A DNA stretch of 64,000 nucleotides, from contig NZ_LRUF01000021.1 in the NCBI RefSeq assembly GCF_001550155.1, positions 570,121-634,120 on the forward strand. The letters are read 5' to 3'. The notes under the pieces were generated by a model. That model worked only from the letters and a program-made list of their open reading frames with translations, did not search any database and had not been told where the DNA came from. Within the stretch, counting starts at the first letter, position 1. Every line of letters starts with the position of its first letter. Shown here in pieces: positions 16,619 through 24,447 of the stretch. Position numbers and translations under genes: made by a program. This stretch comes from Pseudoalteromonas arabiensis. GTDB lineage: Bacteria; Pseudomonadota; Gammaproteobacteria; Enterobacterales; Alteromonadaceae.

Positions 16619-16930
16619 TTAACTTTCATTGCTGCCCTCGCGCCACAATTTAACAGCTTCAGTTGCTAACTCTGTTAACTCATTTGATACATCACGGCCT
16701 TTGTAGATTGACGATGTATCTTTGGCAATTGGAACTGAGTAATGAATATCGTGAGCTAGTTTATTTAGGTACTCCCGACCTCCATCTGTATACTGCGCCT
16801 GTTCCTTTTCATTTAGCCGAATCATGTACGTATAGCCAAACGCGCTCATATTGCAGTTTGCATCCAGGTACAAACCACCTTCATGCTCGAACAGAAACCA
16901 AGCCCAATTTTCAGAATCAATTACTTTCAT
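16619..16930 (-). CDS. Hypothetical cassette protein, 103 aa
   Basis: I do not recognise the family. The longer frame to 17020 would need a GTG inside the preceding attC-like site, so I prefer the ATG at 16928-16930, which begins MKVIDSENWAWFLFEHEG. The protein is soluble, acidic, and ends in a helical stretch (SNELTELATEAVKLWREG). As with many integron cassettes the start is only about ten bases after the recombination site, and the RBS is weak. Confidence 0.6.
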   Translation of the reverse strand: MKVIDSENWAWFLFEHEGGLYLDANCNMSAFGYTYMIRLNEKEQAQYTDGGREYLNKLAHDIHYSVPIAKDTSSIYKGRDVSNELTELATEAVKLWREGSNES

Positions 16931-16939
16931 ACTAGTGAC

Positions 16940-17041
16940 ACATAGCGCCTTAAGAAACGGCGGAAAATAGCAGACTAAACTAAGCGAAAAATGAGCGCAA
17001 GCCTGCTGTTTTGCATCCACTTTTTAATTAATTTGTTATGT
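16940..17041 (-). repeat. attC-like site 3
   Basis: This 102-bp site has ACATAAC on the minus strand (17035-17041) and a diverged outer end GCTATGT (16940-16946). Internal arms AAAATAGCAG and CTGCTGTTTT are complementary. It lies between the 17047-17340 and 16619-16930 genes. Confidence 0.7.
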
Positions 17042-17046
17042 TTAAA

Positions 17047-17340
17047 TTAACTTAAACGGGTAATTATTTTTGCGGCCAATTTTTCCATTAATTTGCTAGG
17101 TGCAAACGCTAAAAATAGGCCTATTATTGGAAATAAACAGGTAAATAGCACAGCCAATATTTTCATACTTTTGTCATTAGTCGAAATTCCGTTCACTTCA
17201 ATTACGGCATTCGGATCGAGTACGGCTTGTACAAAGAAGAATATTAGTAGGCACCCTATTGGTATAAGCATCCCCCCAGCAAGCCTGCTAAGTCCAACTA
17301 TGATATCAACTCTTTTCTTTAATTCTGCGTCCATACTCAC
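17047..17340 (-). CDS. Hypothetical two-TM cassette protein, 97 aa
   Basis: This is a small membrane protein with TM helices at about 17-37 and 61-82, separated by a short polar loop (VIEVNGISTNDKSMK), and a basic C-terminus. I do not recognise a family. It sits as a single gene between attC-like sites at 16940 and 17346, typical cassette cargo. The start is ATG at 17335-17340 (two tandem candidates, MSM). Confidence 0.6.
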   Translation of the reverse strand: MSMDAELKKRVDIIVGLSRLAGGMLIPIGCLLIFFFVQAVLDPNAVIEVNGISTNDKSMKILAVLFTCLFPIIGLFLAFAPSKLMEKLAAKIITRLS

Positions 17341-17345
17341 TTAAA

Positions 17346-17379
17346 ACATAATGCCCCACGCATAATTGCCTTGTTAGGC
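17346..17379 (-). repeat. Short or degenerate attC-like site 4
   Basis: The minus strand reads GCCTAAC (17373-17379) at the gene side and ATTATGT about 27 bp on. The first matches RYYYAAC and the second is one base off GTTRRRY. At about 34 bp it is shorter than usual attC sites and its arms pair poorly, so it may be a deleted derivative. Confidence 0.45.
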
Positions 17380-17724
17380 ATACTTTGCCACAAAACTGGT
17401 TTTAAATTTATAAATTAGGCTACCATAACAAAGCCAAAATATAACAAAAACAACAAAGTGCACAGCAAAATTACCGTAATTAATATAAAAGCTATTTATA
17501 GCCAAAAAGACTAAAGACAGCAAAAAGAAAACTATAAAAGCTGATAATTTAAACTTTTGAATACCCCAAACAGCGGCACAAGCTAATAGCTGAACAGTAA
17601 TTTGAACCAATACAAACGTTCGGTACTGCAAACTGTCTGATGCAAGCAGAATAATATGACTTACACTACTTATTAATAATGACAATACTAAAACTATATT
17701 TGTGAGTTTAAAGATGGCTTGCAT
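17374..17724 (-). CDS. Hypothetical four-TM cassette protein, 116 aa
   Basis: This very hydrophobic protein has about four TM helices (about 7-27, 37-54, 61-81 and 85-107) and a short polar tail. No motif is recognised. It occupies the position of a single-gene cassette between the attC-like sites at 17346 and 17734. Its AT-rich codon use is like its cassette neighbours. Confidence 0.6.
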   Translation of the reverse strand: MQAIFKLTNIVLVLSLLISSVSHIILLASDSLQYRTFVLVQITVQLLACAAVWGIQKFKLSAFIVFFLLSLVFLAINSFYINYGNFAVHFVVFVIFWLCYGSLIYKFKTSFVAKYA

Positions 17725-17733
17725 TTCCTGTAT

Positions 17734-17827
17734 GCCTAACGCTCCACTAAGAGGCTAAAATAGCAGGTTATAATCGAGCAAAGCGAAGAGCCTGCTACTT
17801 TAGTCCTACTTGAATAGTTTGTTATGC
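17734..17827 (-). repeat. attC-like site 5
   Basis: This 94-bp site is bounded on the minus strand by GCATAAC (17821-17827) and GTTAGGC (17734-17740), both perfect RYYYAAC/GTTRRRY matches. Long internal arms (GGCTAAAATAGCAGG against CCTGCTACTTTAGTCC) give a clear bulged hairpin. It is the best-formed site of the series and follows the toxin gene. Confidence 0.85.
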
Positions 17828-17835
17828 TTGATCTA

Positions 17836-18093
17836 TTATTTATATATAGCTTTTCTGTGACCAACTTTTACCACTAATATGATCATTTCAGAGTCGTATA
17901 TCTCATAAATTATACGGTAATCAGCAACCCTTACCCTATACTCATTAAGCCTGCCTTTTAGTTTTTTAACACCAATAGGCATAGGGTTTAAAGCTAACTC
18001 TTTAACAGCTTTTATTATTTTTTGCTGATAAGGCGGAGATACTTTTTTTAATTCTTTTTGTGCTTTATTTGCTATCTTTACTGTGAATGGCAT
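17836..18093 (-). CDS. RelE/ParE-family toxin
   Basis: This 85-aa protein has the typical layout: an N-terminal helical hairpin (MPFTVKIANKAQKELKKV), a KELALNPMPIGVKKLKG block, then YRVRVADYRIIYEI and a final VVKVGHRKAIYK. RelE members cleave ribosome-bound mRNA and ParE members poison gyrase; which applies cannot be told here. I use the ATG at 18091-18093, not the longer frame, because the MPFTVKI start fits family length. It overlaps the upstream small ORF by 29 bp, as in many toxin-antitoxin pairs. Confidence 0.8.
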   Translation of the reverse strand: MPFTVKIANKAQKELKKVSPPYQQKIIKAVKELALNPMPIGVKKLKGRLNEYRVRVADYRIIYEIYDSEMIILVVKVGHRKAIYK

Positions 18094-18247
18094 TTGTTGA
18101 AATTCCTTCTTTAAGTAAAAATTCGTCAAAATCCATGACATTTTCTTTATTAGTTATTTGTACTTTTGCATTAACAGCATCAGTAACATCCTGCATTTCT
18201 TCACTATTATTTGCATAATCAGTATCGTGTTCATAATTAATAGGCAT
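18065..18247 (-). CDS. Small acidic protein, candidate antitoxin component
   Basis: This 60-aa, Asp/Asn-rich protein ends inside the start of the RelE/ParE gene and begins two bases after the preceding ORF, with GAGGAT upstream of its ATG. I do not recognise a domain. Position and overlap suggest it belongs to the toxin-antitoxin unit, either as the antitoxin proper or as a third component. The overlap also means it could be a by-product of the frame. Confidence 0.45.
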   Translation of the reverse strand: MPINYEHDTDYANNSEEMQDVTDAVNAKVQITNKENVMDFDEFLLKEGISTNAIHSKDSK

Positions 18248-18249
18248 TA

Positions 18250-18516
18250 TTAATCCTCATCCTTTAAGAAATCATCAAGAGTTTGAGCAGAATCCAACTC
18301 ATTTTTACTATCAAAGTTATCTAAAAATTCTAAGTCTTCCTTATCTTCATCTTCTTCTACTTTTTTTAGAAAATAAGAATATGCTTCAGGAGTAATAACA
18401 ACTCCTTTTAATTCTCCTTTATCACCTAAGATACCTATATCTTCATATATAGGATTTTCTTCCGTTATTAATTTCACGACTTCATTAGGAAGCACATTCA
18501 ATTGTATTTTTCTCAT
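18250..18516 (-). CDS. Probable Phd-type antitoxin of the cassette TA module
   Basis: This 88-aa acidic protein has an N-terminal part (MRKIQLNVLPNEVVKLI) and a segment GVVITPEAYSYFLKKVEE that resemble Phd/YefM-like antitoxins, followed by a Glu/Asp-rich tail that could bind the basic toxin. I chose the ATG at 18514-18516 because GGAG lies eight bases upstream; the longer frame starts in a less favourable context. It is the first gene of the three-ORF cassette ending in a RelE/ParE toxin. Confidence 0.55.
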   Translation of the reverse strand: MRKIQLNVLPNEVVKLITEENPIYEDIGILGDKGELKGVVITPEAYSYFLKKVEEDEDKEDLEFLDNFDSKNELDSAQTLDDFLKDED

Positions 18517-18576
18517 AGACAACTCCATAGTTAGAGAATTTATATAAAAGCATAATATTTTAGTATTTTGCAACAC

Positions 18577-19066
18577 GCTGTTTGAATTGCATAATTGCTT
18601 GTTGGACTGAGCCGCTACCTGCTCGGTGTGTCAGAGTTGGTGTTGTTTATGCTATGGCTTTACTTATAAAAAGTAGGCTTTTGGAGGCTCTCACTTTCCT
18701 CGCTAATTTAATCAGCTTAGCTAGTGTTATGTAAGCTTTCCCTGCATTGCTCAGCGCTTATTATGTATTTATTACACCTAAATTTGCCTCAATAAGCAAT
18801 TATATTTTTTACGCATACAGAGGCCGCTAGCCCGAGCAATTAAACAGGTTAACTAATTGATTTTAAGCAACTACCTTAGCTGCTAACGCATCTTGGGCAG
18901 AACGAGTTACGCTTCAAGTTCAGCTAATGAAAGACAACCAAGAATACAGGCGACTCCGCACTTCACCTATAAGATCACCAAATTATAAAACAACCCCCTC
19001 ACAACTTGACTAATTATCATACTCCTATAAGTTGTAAATATAATAATTAAGTAGAAGGATTTACTC
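18577..19066. other. Intergenic stretch at the right edge of the cassette array
   Basis: About 490 bp without a supported gene. A GTTATGT-like heptamer at about 18726-18732 could belong to a decayed recombination site, but I cannot pair it convincingly. No attI site, integrase or tRNA is seen. The last 50 bp should hold the promoter of the phospholipase gene (TATAAGTTGTAAATATAAT region). Confidence 0.4.
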
Positions 19067-19981
19067 ATGCCTGGTGCATTCGCACATATTACGGCGGCTA
19101 ATTTAGCAACTGATAACAATGCTCTTTCAAGGATGAACATTCCAAATCAAGCCAAGTTAATTTTAAGTATGAATCAAAAATATATTGAGCTTGGTTGCGT
19201 GTCTCCTGATTATCCTTATCTTGCCTTAGGTAATGCAGCACAAAACAAGTGGGCTGATTTAATGCATTATCAAAACACAGGTGATGTTATTAAAGAAGCC
19301 ATAAAGTATTGTAAAAACCTTGAGGGACGGGCGAAAGAAAAATGCTTTGCATGGCTGTGTGGCTACATGTCGCATGTTGCTGCAGATATAACAATACACC
19401 CTGTAGTCGAGCTTAAAGTAGGACCGTACGAGCATAATCAGGCCGAACACAGACAATGTGAGATGAATCAAGATTCGTTTATTTGGTCGCGATTAAATCT
19501 AGGCGAAATTGGCCTTGCCGACCGCGTTGAGTTAAATATTGGCTCATGCACCAATCAAAAGAATTGCCTTGATGATGATATAAAGAAACTTTGGCAGTAC
19601 ATATTAACTAGTACACACACTGAATATGCCCAAGTAGCAGAACCCAACTTTGATGCATGGCATAGTGGCTTTCAATTAGTAGTAAATAACGCAGAGGAAG
19701 GATACAGACTGTTTCCTTGGGCTAGGCATGTTGCCGCTGACAATGGCCTTCTTTACCCTAAAGCTAATGAAGTTGACAGTAGCTTTATAGAAGACCTCGC
19801 AACCCCTAATGGTCCAATGCACTATAATGACGTGTTTGATTTAGCCATTAAAAATATTAAATACTTTATATCCATCATCGCTAACGATATTTTTAATGAT
19901 GAAGAATGCACTCAACTTTGCAACTGGAATTTGGATACGGGTAAAGATGAACACGGACACTTAACAGCGTGGAATATTTAA
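19067..19981 (+). CDS. Zinc-dependent phospholipase C family protein
   Basis: This 304-aa protein starts MPGAFAHITAAN, as members of the Zn_dep_PLPC (phospholipase C / S1-P1 nuclease-like) family do, with candidate metal ligands in FAHI, DLMHYQ, GYMSHVAADITIHP and HNQAEHR. No signal peptide is visible, so location is unclear. The role would be hydrolysis of phospholipid head groups, inferred from family. A good RBS (GAAGGA) precedes the ATG. It is followed after one base by a small exported protein gene, suggesting an operon. Confidence 0.7.
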   Translation: MPGAFAHITAANLATDNNALSRMNIPNQAKLILSMNQKYIELGCVSPDYPYLALGNAAQNKWADLMHYQNTGDVIKEAIKYCKNLEGRAKEKCFAWLCGYMSHVAADITIHPVVELKVGPYEHNQAEHRQCEMNQDSFIWSRLNLGEIGLADRVELNIGSCTNQKNCLDDDIKKLWQYILTSTHTEYAQVAEPNFDAWHSGFQLVVNNAEEGYRLFPWARHVAADNGLLYPKANEVDSSFIEDLATPNGPMHYNDVFDLAIKNIKYFISIIANDIFNDEECTQLCNWNLDTGKDEHGHLTAWNI

Positions 19982-19982
19982 A

Positions 19983-20390
19983 ATGCGATATATAACTCTC
20001 ATCACAGCAATTGTTTTATCAGCAGCTTGCGCGAGTTCAGCAAATACTTACAACCCTGAAGAAATGGCAGATCTTGCATCGCAATTAAAAGATATTTCTG
20101 CCGCAGTGGATGGAACACTAAAGTTTAGCTCAGAGCCATATACTGACCCACAAAAATTACTATTAACGGCGATCAGAGGCGATAAAAGCAGGCTTACGCC
20201 ATTTAAAAATTATCAGTTAAAAGTTGTTATTCAAGAGCAAGATGCCGCTTTACTGCTTTGCCAAGATAAGCGGCTACTTATCGAAGATGTCGGTTGCACA
20301 GCCAAATCAGACATACAACATTGGCAGTCGAGTACGCCTCTTACTTGTGAAGCGACAGTTACTTTTAGTCAACTGTGCGCGAGTCATTAA
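19983..20390 (+). CDS. Small exported protein, possible lipoprotein
   Basis: This 135-aa protein has a signal sequence MRYITLITAIVLSAACASSA. The Cys lies after SAA, an imperfect lipobox, so either lipoprotein processing or ordinary signal peptidase cleavage is possible. Three further Cys residues in the mature part (LLCQDK, DVGCTAK, LTCEA) may form disulfides in the periplasm. Family not recognised. It starts one base after the phospholipase-like gene and is probably co-transcribed with it. Confidence 0.65.
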   Translation: MRYITLITAIVLSAACASSANTYNPEEMADLASQLKDISAAVDGTLKFSSEPYTDPQKLLLTAIRGDKSRLTPFKNYQLKVVIQEQDAALLLCQDKRLLIEDVGCTAKSDIQHWQSSTPLTCEATVTFSQLCASH

Positions 20391-20425
20391 TTTTCCAAAT
20401 GCTGATTTGATATTCCTTTAATGTT

Positions 20426-21685
20426 TTAACCACAATTAATTATTGGAATATCAGACCACCTAGTTGTGTAATGCGGTGATAAAAATGCGCGGCGCATATT
20501 CCATTTCTGCGTTAAACACTCACTGCCTGATTGTAAAGCACCTGTTCCGTATCGACTATTAATTGAGTCAACACAGTCCATGAGTGCTTGCTTAGACTGC
20601 TTTTCAGTAAATAAGTCTAGCTGCTTATTTGCTGAGCATTCCAACTCAATTGCCCCGACTCCACAGCGATAAAAATGCACATTCTCTTTGTATATTTTTT
20701 CTAATATTAATGAGGCTGCTTTTGTGATTTCGAGTGTATCTGCTGTAGCAGTAGGAAAATCAAATATTATAGACTTTTTATAATACTCATTATCATGTGG
20801 TGAGCTGGCAGCAAATACCACAATACGCTTTGTTATAGAGCCCTGCCTTCTTAGTTTTCGACCAACAATTGCTGCGTGCGCACTTAATGCGGCTCTTAAT
20901 GTGTTGATATCTGTAACTCGCTCACCAAAACTACGTGTAGAAAACACCTCTTTTTTACCTTGCTTCACTTCATCCCAATTTAAACAAGCCACACCATTTA
21001 ATTCACTCACCGTTCGCTCAACAACAACACTAAATAACCTACGCATTTTTTTAGGGCTTTGATCTGCAAGTTGCTGTGCTGTTTCTATTCCCATCAGTTT
21101 AAATTTTTTTGCTAAACGAGAGCCGACTCCCCATACATGCCTTACATCCATTTGGCTGAGTATGTGTTTACGTGAAGTCTCGTCATTAATAACAGCCACA
21201 CCTTTAAAACCAGGTAGTTTTTTAGCCGCATAATTTGCAGCTTTAGCTAATGTTGGCGTTGTGCCAAACCCGACCCCAACAGGCAAGCTTGTTTCTCGCC
21301 ATACTGTGCGCCTTATTTGCTGACCATAAGCATGCCAATCAGTAATCAGGCTGCTAAACCCTGTAAACTTTAAAAATGACTCGTCTATCGAATAAACATG
21401 GTGCGTATCGCTAAACCGGCTTATCACAGTCATCATACGCTCACTTAGATCGGCATATAATTCATAGTTTGAGGAACGCACCACTACATTATTTTTAGCT
21501 AAAAAGTTTTTCACTTTAAAATAAGGTGCAAAGTTTGGAATATTTAGCTTTCTAGCGATTGGGCAAACGGCGCAAATACAGCCATCGTTGTTCGTTAGGA
21601 CAACAACCGGTTTATAGCGAATGGAGGGATCAAACACTTTCTCTGCGCTTGCGTAAAAAGCGGCGGCATCAACTAGCGCATACAT
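20426..21685 (-). CDS. umuC: UmuC, DNA polymerase V catalytic subunit
   Basis: This 419-aa Y-family translesion polymerase shows the catalytic aspartates in MYALVDAAAFYASAEKVFDP and VYSIDESFLKF. It has the helix-hairpin-helix region (DVRHVWGVGSRLAKKFKLMGI), a little-finger domain and the UmuC-specific C-terminal domain (about 350-419). With cleaved UmuD it forms the error-prone SOS polymerase Pol V. It overlaps umuD by 13 bp and is under the LexA box at 22105. Confidence 0.95.
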   Translation of the reverse strand: MYALVDAAAFYASAEKVFDPSIRYKPVVVLTNNDGCICAVCPIARKLNIPNFAPYFKVKNFLAKNNVVVRSSNYELYADLSERMMTVISRFSDTHHVYSIDESFLKFTGFSSLITDWHAYGQQIRRTVWRETSLPVGVGFGTTPTLAKAANYAAKKLPGFKGVAVINDETSRKHILSQMDVRHVWGVGSRLAKKFKLMGIETAQQLADQSPKKMRRLFSVVVERTVSELNGVACLNWDEVKQGKKEVFSTRSFGERVTDINTLRAALSAHAAIVGRKLRRQGSITKRIVVFAASSPHDNEYYKKSIIFDFPTATADTLEITKAASLILEKIYKENVHFYRCGVGAIELECSANKQLDLFTEKQSKQALMDCVDSINSRYGTGALQSGSECLTQKWNMRRAFLSPHYTTRWSDIPIINCG

Positions 21686-22089
21686 AAGGAGTTTACGCTT
21701 TTGTTATTCTTAAATGTTCGTATGCAAGCAGTTACAACTCCCTCAACTTTAAACTGGTCGTCTTCATAAATTGATACGGGCTTATATAAGTCTGAGGCTG
21801 ATAATAATTGCCGTTTATTGGTATCAATAATTTTGCACACAAAGCTGCCATTGTAAGTGGCAACAATAATGTCGCCATTTTGGATAGCCACGCTTCTATC
21901 AACAATTAATAAGTCTTTATCAAAGATTTTTGCATCTACCATTGAGTGACCTGATGCTAAACCTATAAAGGTTGCATGGGGATGCTTAATAAGCAGCTCA
22001 TCAAGCGACAAGCCAAGTTCTTTGTACTCTGCCGCAGGCGATTCAAAACCCGTAATACCTGCTTCAATATAGATAGGAATAACAAACAT
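21673..22089 (-). CDS. umuD: UmuD, SOS mutagenesis accessory protein (self-cleaving)
   Basis: This 138-aa S24-type protein is processed to UmuD' on the RecA filament. The expected cleavage site is Thr-Gly in ITGFESPAAEY (Cys-Gly in E. coli). The catalytic Ser is in SGHSM, where E. coli has SGDSM, and the Lys is in GSFVCKI. I use the ATG at 22087-22089; a TTG 12 bases upstream lies between it and the LexA box. It overlaps umuC, forming the umuDC operon. Confidence 0.92.
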   Translation of the reverse strand: MFVIPIYIEAGITGFESPAAEYKELGLSLDELLIKHPHATFIGLASGHSMVDAKIFDKDLLIVDRSVAIQNGDIIVATYNGSFVCKIIDTNKRQLLSASDLYKPVSIYEDDQFKVEGVVTACIRTFKNNKSVNSLCMR

Positions 22090-22104
22090 ACACAACCACA
22101 AACA

Positions 22105-22120
22105 CTGTACATAAACACAG
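22105..22120. promoter_or_regulatory. LexA (SOS) box of umuDC
   Basis: CTGTACATAAACACAG fits the gammaproteobacterial LexA consensus CTG-N10-CAG, with the extended CTGT/ACAG ends. It lies 15 bp upstream of the umuD start, where LexA would cover the promoter. Confidence 0.88.
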
Positions 22121-22188
22121 TATAGGTTAGATAAAATAATTAGGAAAGTGGAATTTTATAAGCCTAAAAGCAAGATTCCGTAACTTAC

Positions 22189-24207
22189 TTATAAATCAAA
22201 CTTTTCTTTAGCAGCAAGTATTGCTTGCTCAATGAATATGTTTTTAACGGGTTTAGAAATAAACATGTCCATACCCGCTTGTTTACATGATGCTTTATCA
22301 TCAGCAGAGGTATTTGCCGTTAAGGCTACAATATAGGTTTTATCCGTAGGACATATAGCAAGTTCTCTTAATTGGCGCGTTGCTTCAAGGCCATCCAACA
22401 ATGGCATAACACAGTCCATAAAAATTAAGTTATAGTGTTTTTGCTTACATTTATTAATTGCATCGACGCCGTCACAGGCAAAATCAGCGGATAAACCCAT
22501 TTTTTCTAGAAAGGCCGAAAGCACGAAACGGTTGATTTGGTTATCATCAACAACCAGTATCGATAAAGCTAATGACGATAAATCAACATCACTGCCACTA
22601 TGGTTACTTTGATTTTGTGGCGTGCCTTTTTGCAAAGGTAATCGAATATCAAAACAGCTCCCTTTTTGATATTCACTTGACACATTAATTGTGCCACCCA
22701 TGTAATCAATTAACTCTTTTATAATAGCAAGCCCGAGTCCTGTGCCCCCTTTTTTGCGCTCTTTATTTACTTCCTGCGTGAACGGTGAAAACAGTGATTT
22801 CATAAAGGTTTCTGTCATACCAACCCCTGTATCACTTACTTGTAAGTGAAGTACAACAGTATCTTGCTCTGAGGTTGTGGTAGCTTTAATGCTAATATGA
22901 CCGTCATCGGTAAACTTAAGTGCATTACTCAATAGATTTGAAACTATTTGAGTTATTCGCGTGTTGTCGCAAAACGTCCAGCATTCATCATCAATATTAA
23001 TGTCTGTATCAAACCGAAGCTGTTTTTGTTCAAACAACGGGGTATATAACGACACTAAATCAATAAAAATGGTTTTCAGTAAGAAGTGACTTGGCTCTAA
23101 CTGTAACTCGCCATGATTTATTTTTGTGAAATCCAGTACTTCATTAATAATATTCAATAAAATATCAGCACTGCGCAATGCTACTTTTAACTTTTCTTCA
23201 CGCTTTTGTTCTGACTTTTCATAGAGTAAGGTTGTCAGCATCCCTGTAATACCATTAAGGGGGGTTCTCAATTCATGACTTATTTTTGCAAGCAGGATAC
23301 TGCGGTCTTTTAATATGCGTTCAGCGTCGGCCTTTTGCTGTTTTAGCTCTTCGCGTAGTAGCACTTCCTTAGTGATATCTTGGAATGTACCAATTAGGCG
23401 AATACATTGCCCATTATTAAACTCAGCCTCACCAAAGGTCGACACCCAAATTGTTTTACCTTTCGCTGTTACAAGCTCAACTTCGTTTTGCCAATCAATG
23501 CCATACTCTATCGCATCTGACACGGCTTTTTCAATCGCGTTTCGGCTTTCACCTTGCTTATAAAAATTAATCGCTGTCTCTATGTTGGGCGTATAATCTT
23601 CTGCTACTTCATGAATTATGCGTGTTTGTTTACTCCAATAAATACGATTGGTTATTAAATCAAATTCCCAAGAGCCGATTTTGGCAACATCTTCAACTTG
23701 AGCCAGCATGTAATTCTTTTTGATAAGCTTTTGAGCATTATTATTTCGCGCAAATTCACTGCCCAGCCATTGAGCAAAAAGTTCAACATAGTCATGCGCT
23801 TCATTTGTAAAAGGTGCTGATGGCTGGGGAGCAGAAAAATTAACCGTACCCACAACCTGATTTCCCACATAAATAGGCGCACCAATATAAGACTCTAATT
23901 GAAAATTAATATAACAAGGGTGTGCTGCGATATGTGTTTTTGACGCATGATAAAATGATAACGCTTTATTAGCCTTAAGTGTATGTAAGCAGTATGTATT
24001 TTCTAAATCAAATTGAGTACCTACGGCAATTTCATTATTGGGAGACACCACATGCAATACAGTATAAACCTGTTCACGGACTTCACTCACAATAGCAAAA
24101 TCGAGGGCAAAAACATCTAAACCAAACCGTAAGATGTGCTGAACTTTATCTTCAAAACAAAGAGTCTGATCAGAAACAATATCATGAAATCGACGTAAAA
24201 AGTTCAA
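22189..24207 (-). CDS. Hybrid sensor histidine kinase (GAF-PAS-HisKA-HATPase-REC)
   Basis: This 672-aa cytoplasmic kinase has no TM helix. Domains in order are GAF (about 5-160), PAS/PAC (about 168-285, with IGSWEFDLITNRIYWS), HisKA with the phospho-acceptor His in ISHELRTPLNGITG (about 305-365), and HATPase_c (about 410-525, G boxes DTGVGM and GTGLGLAI). A receiver domain follows (about 548-665) with the phospho-acceptor Asp in LIFMDCVMP. No Hpt domain or separate response regulator is next to it. A cytosolic ligand or redox signal is likely sensed by GAF. Confidence 0.92.
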   Translation of the reverse strand: MNFLRRFHDIVSDQTLCFEDKVQHILRFGLDVFALDFAIVSEVREQVYTVLHVVSPNNEIAVGTQFDLENTYCLHTLKANKALSFYHASKTHIAAHPCYINFQLESYIGAPIYVGNQVVGTVNFSAPQPSAPFTNEAHDYVELFAQWLGSEFARNNNAQKLIKKNYMLAQVEDVAKIGSWEFDLITNRIYWSKQTRIIHEVAEDYTPNIETAINFYKQGESRNAIEKAVSDAIEYGIDWQNEVELVTAKGKTIWVSTFGEAEFNNGQCIRLIGTFQDITKEVLLREELKQQKADAERILKDRSILLAKISHELRTPLNGITGMLTTLLYEKSEQKREEKLKVALRSADILLNIINEVLDFTKINHGELQLEPSHFLLKTIFIDLVSLYTPLFEQKQLRFDTDINIDDECWTFCDNTRITQIVSNLLSNALKFTDDGHISIKATTTSEQDTVVLHLQVSDTGVGMTETFMKSLFSPFTQEVNKERKKGGTGLGLAIIKELIDYMGGTINVSSEYQKGSCFDIRLPLQKGTPQNQSNHSGSDVDLSSLALSILVVDDNQINRFVLSAFLEKMGLSADFACDGVDAINKCKQKHYNLIFMDCVMPLLDGLEATRQLRELAICPTDKTYIVALTANTSADDKASCKQAGMDMFISKPVKNIFIEQAILAAKEKFDL

Positions 24208-24447
24208 CCTAACTCCCTAGGTAATAATTCTGGATTTATTTTGATAACAGCATACCAATAAATAGAAAAACACACATCAAATCAATCAAAAATACTTAGT
24301 TTTTATAATTAAAAGTCACTAAATCTGTTTTTGTTCATCACCTAGGTGCCTTTTTATCCTTCAGCTAAACTTTTATTGGCGTTATTCTCTAACATCATCA
24401 ATACTTTATCATTAACAAAGCTCATTTCATTTTATTATGGCTTATTG

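Noticed and set aside
18577..18740. Sixth attC site at the right edge of the cassette array
   Set aside because: A GTTATGT heptamer occurs at about 18726 but no matching partner with complementary arms could be identified.
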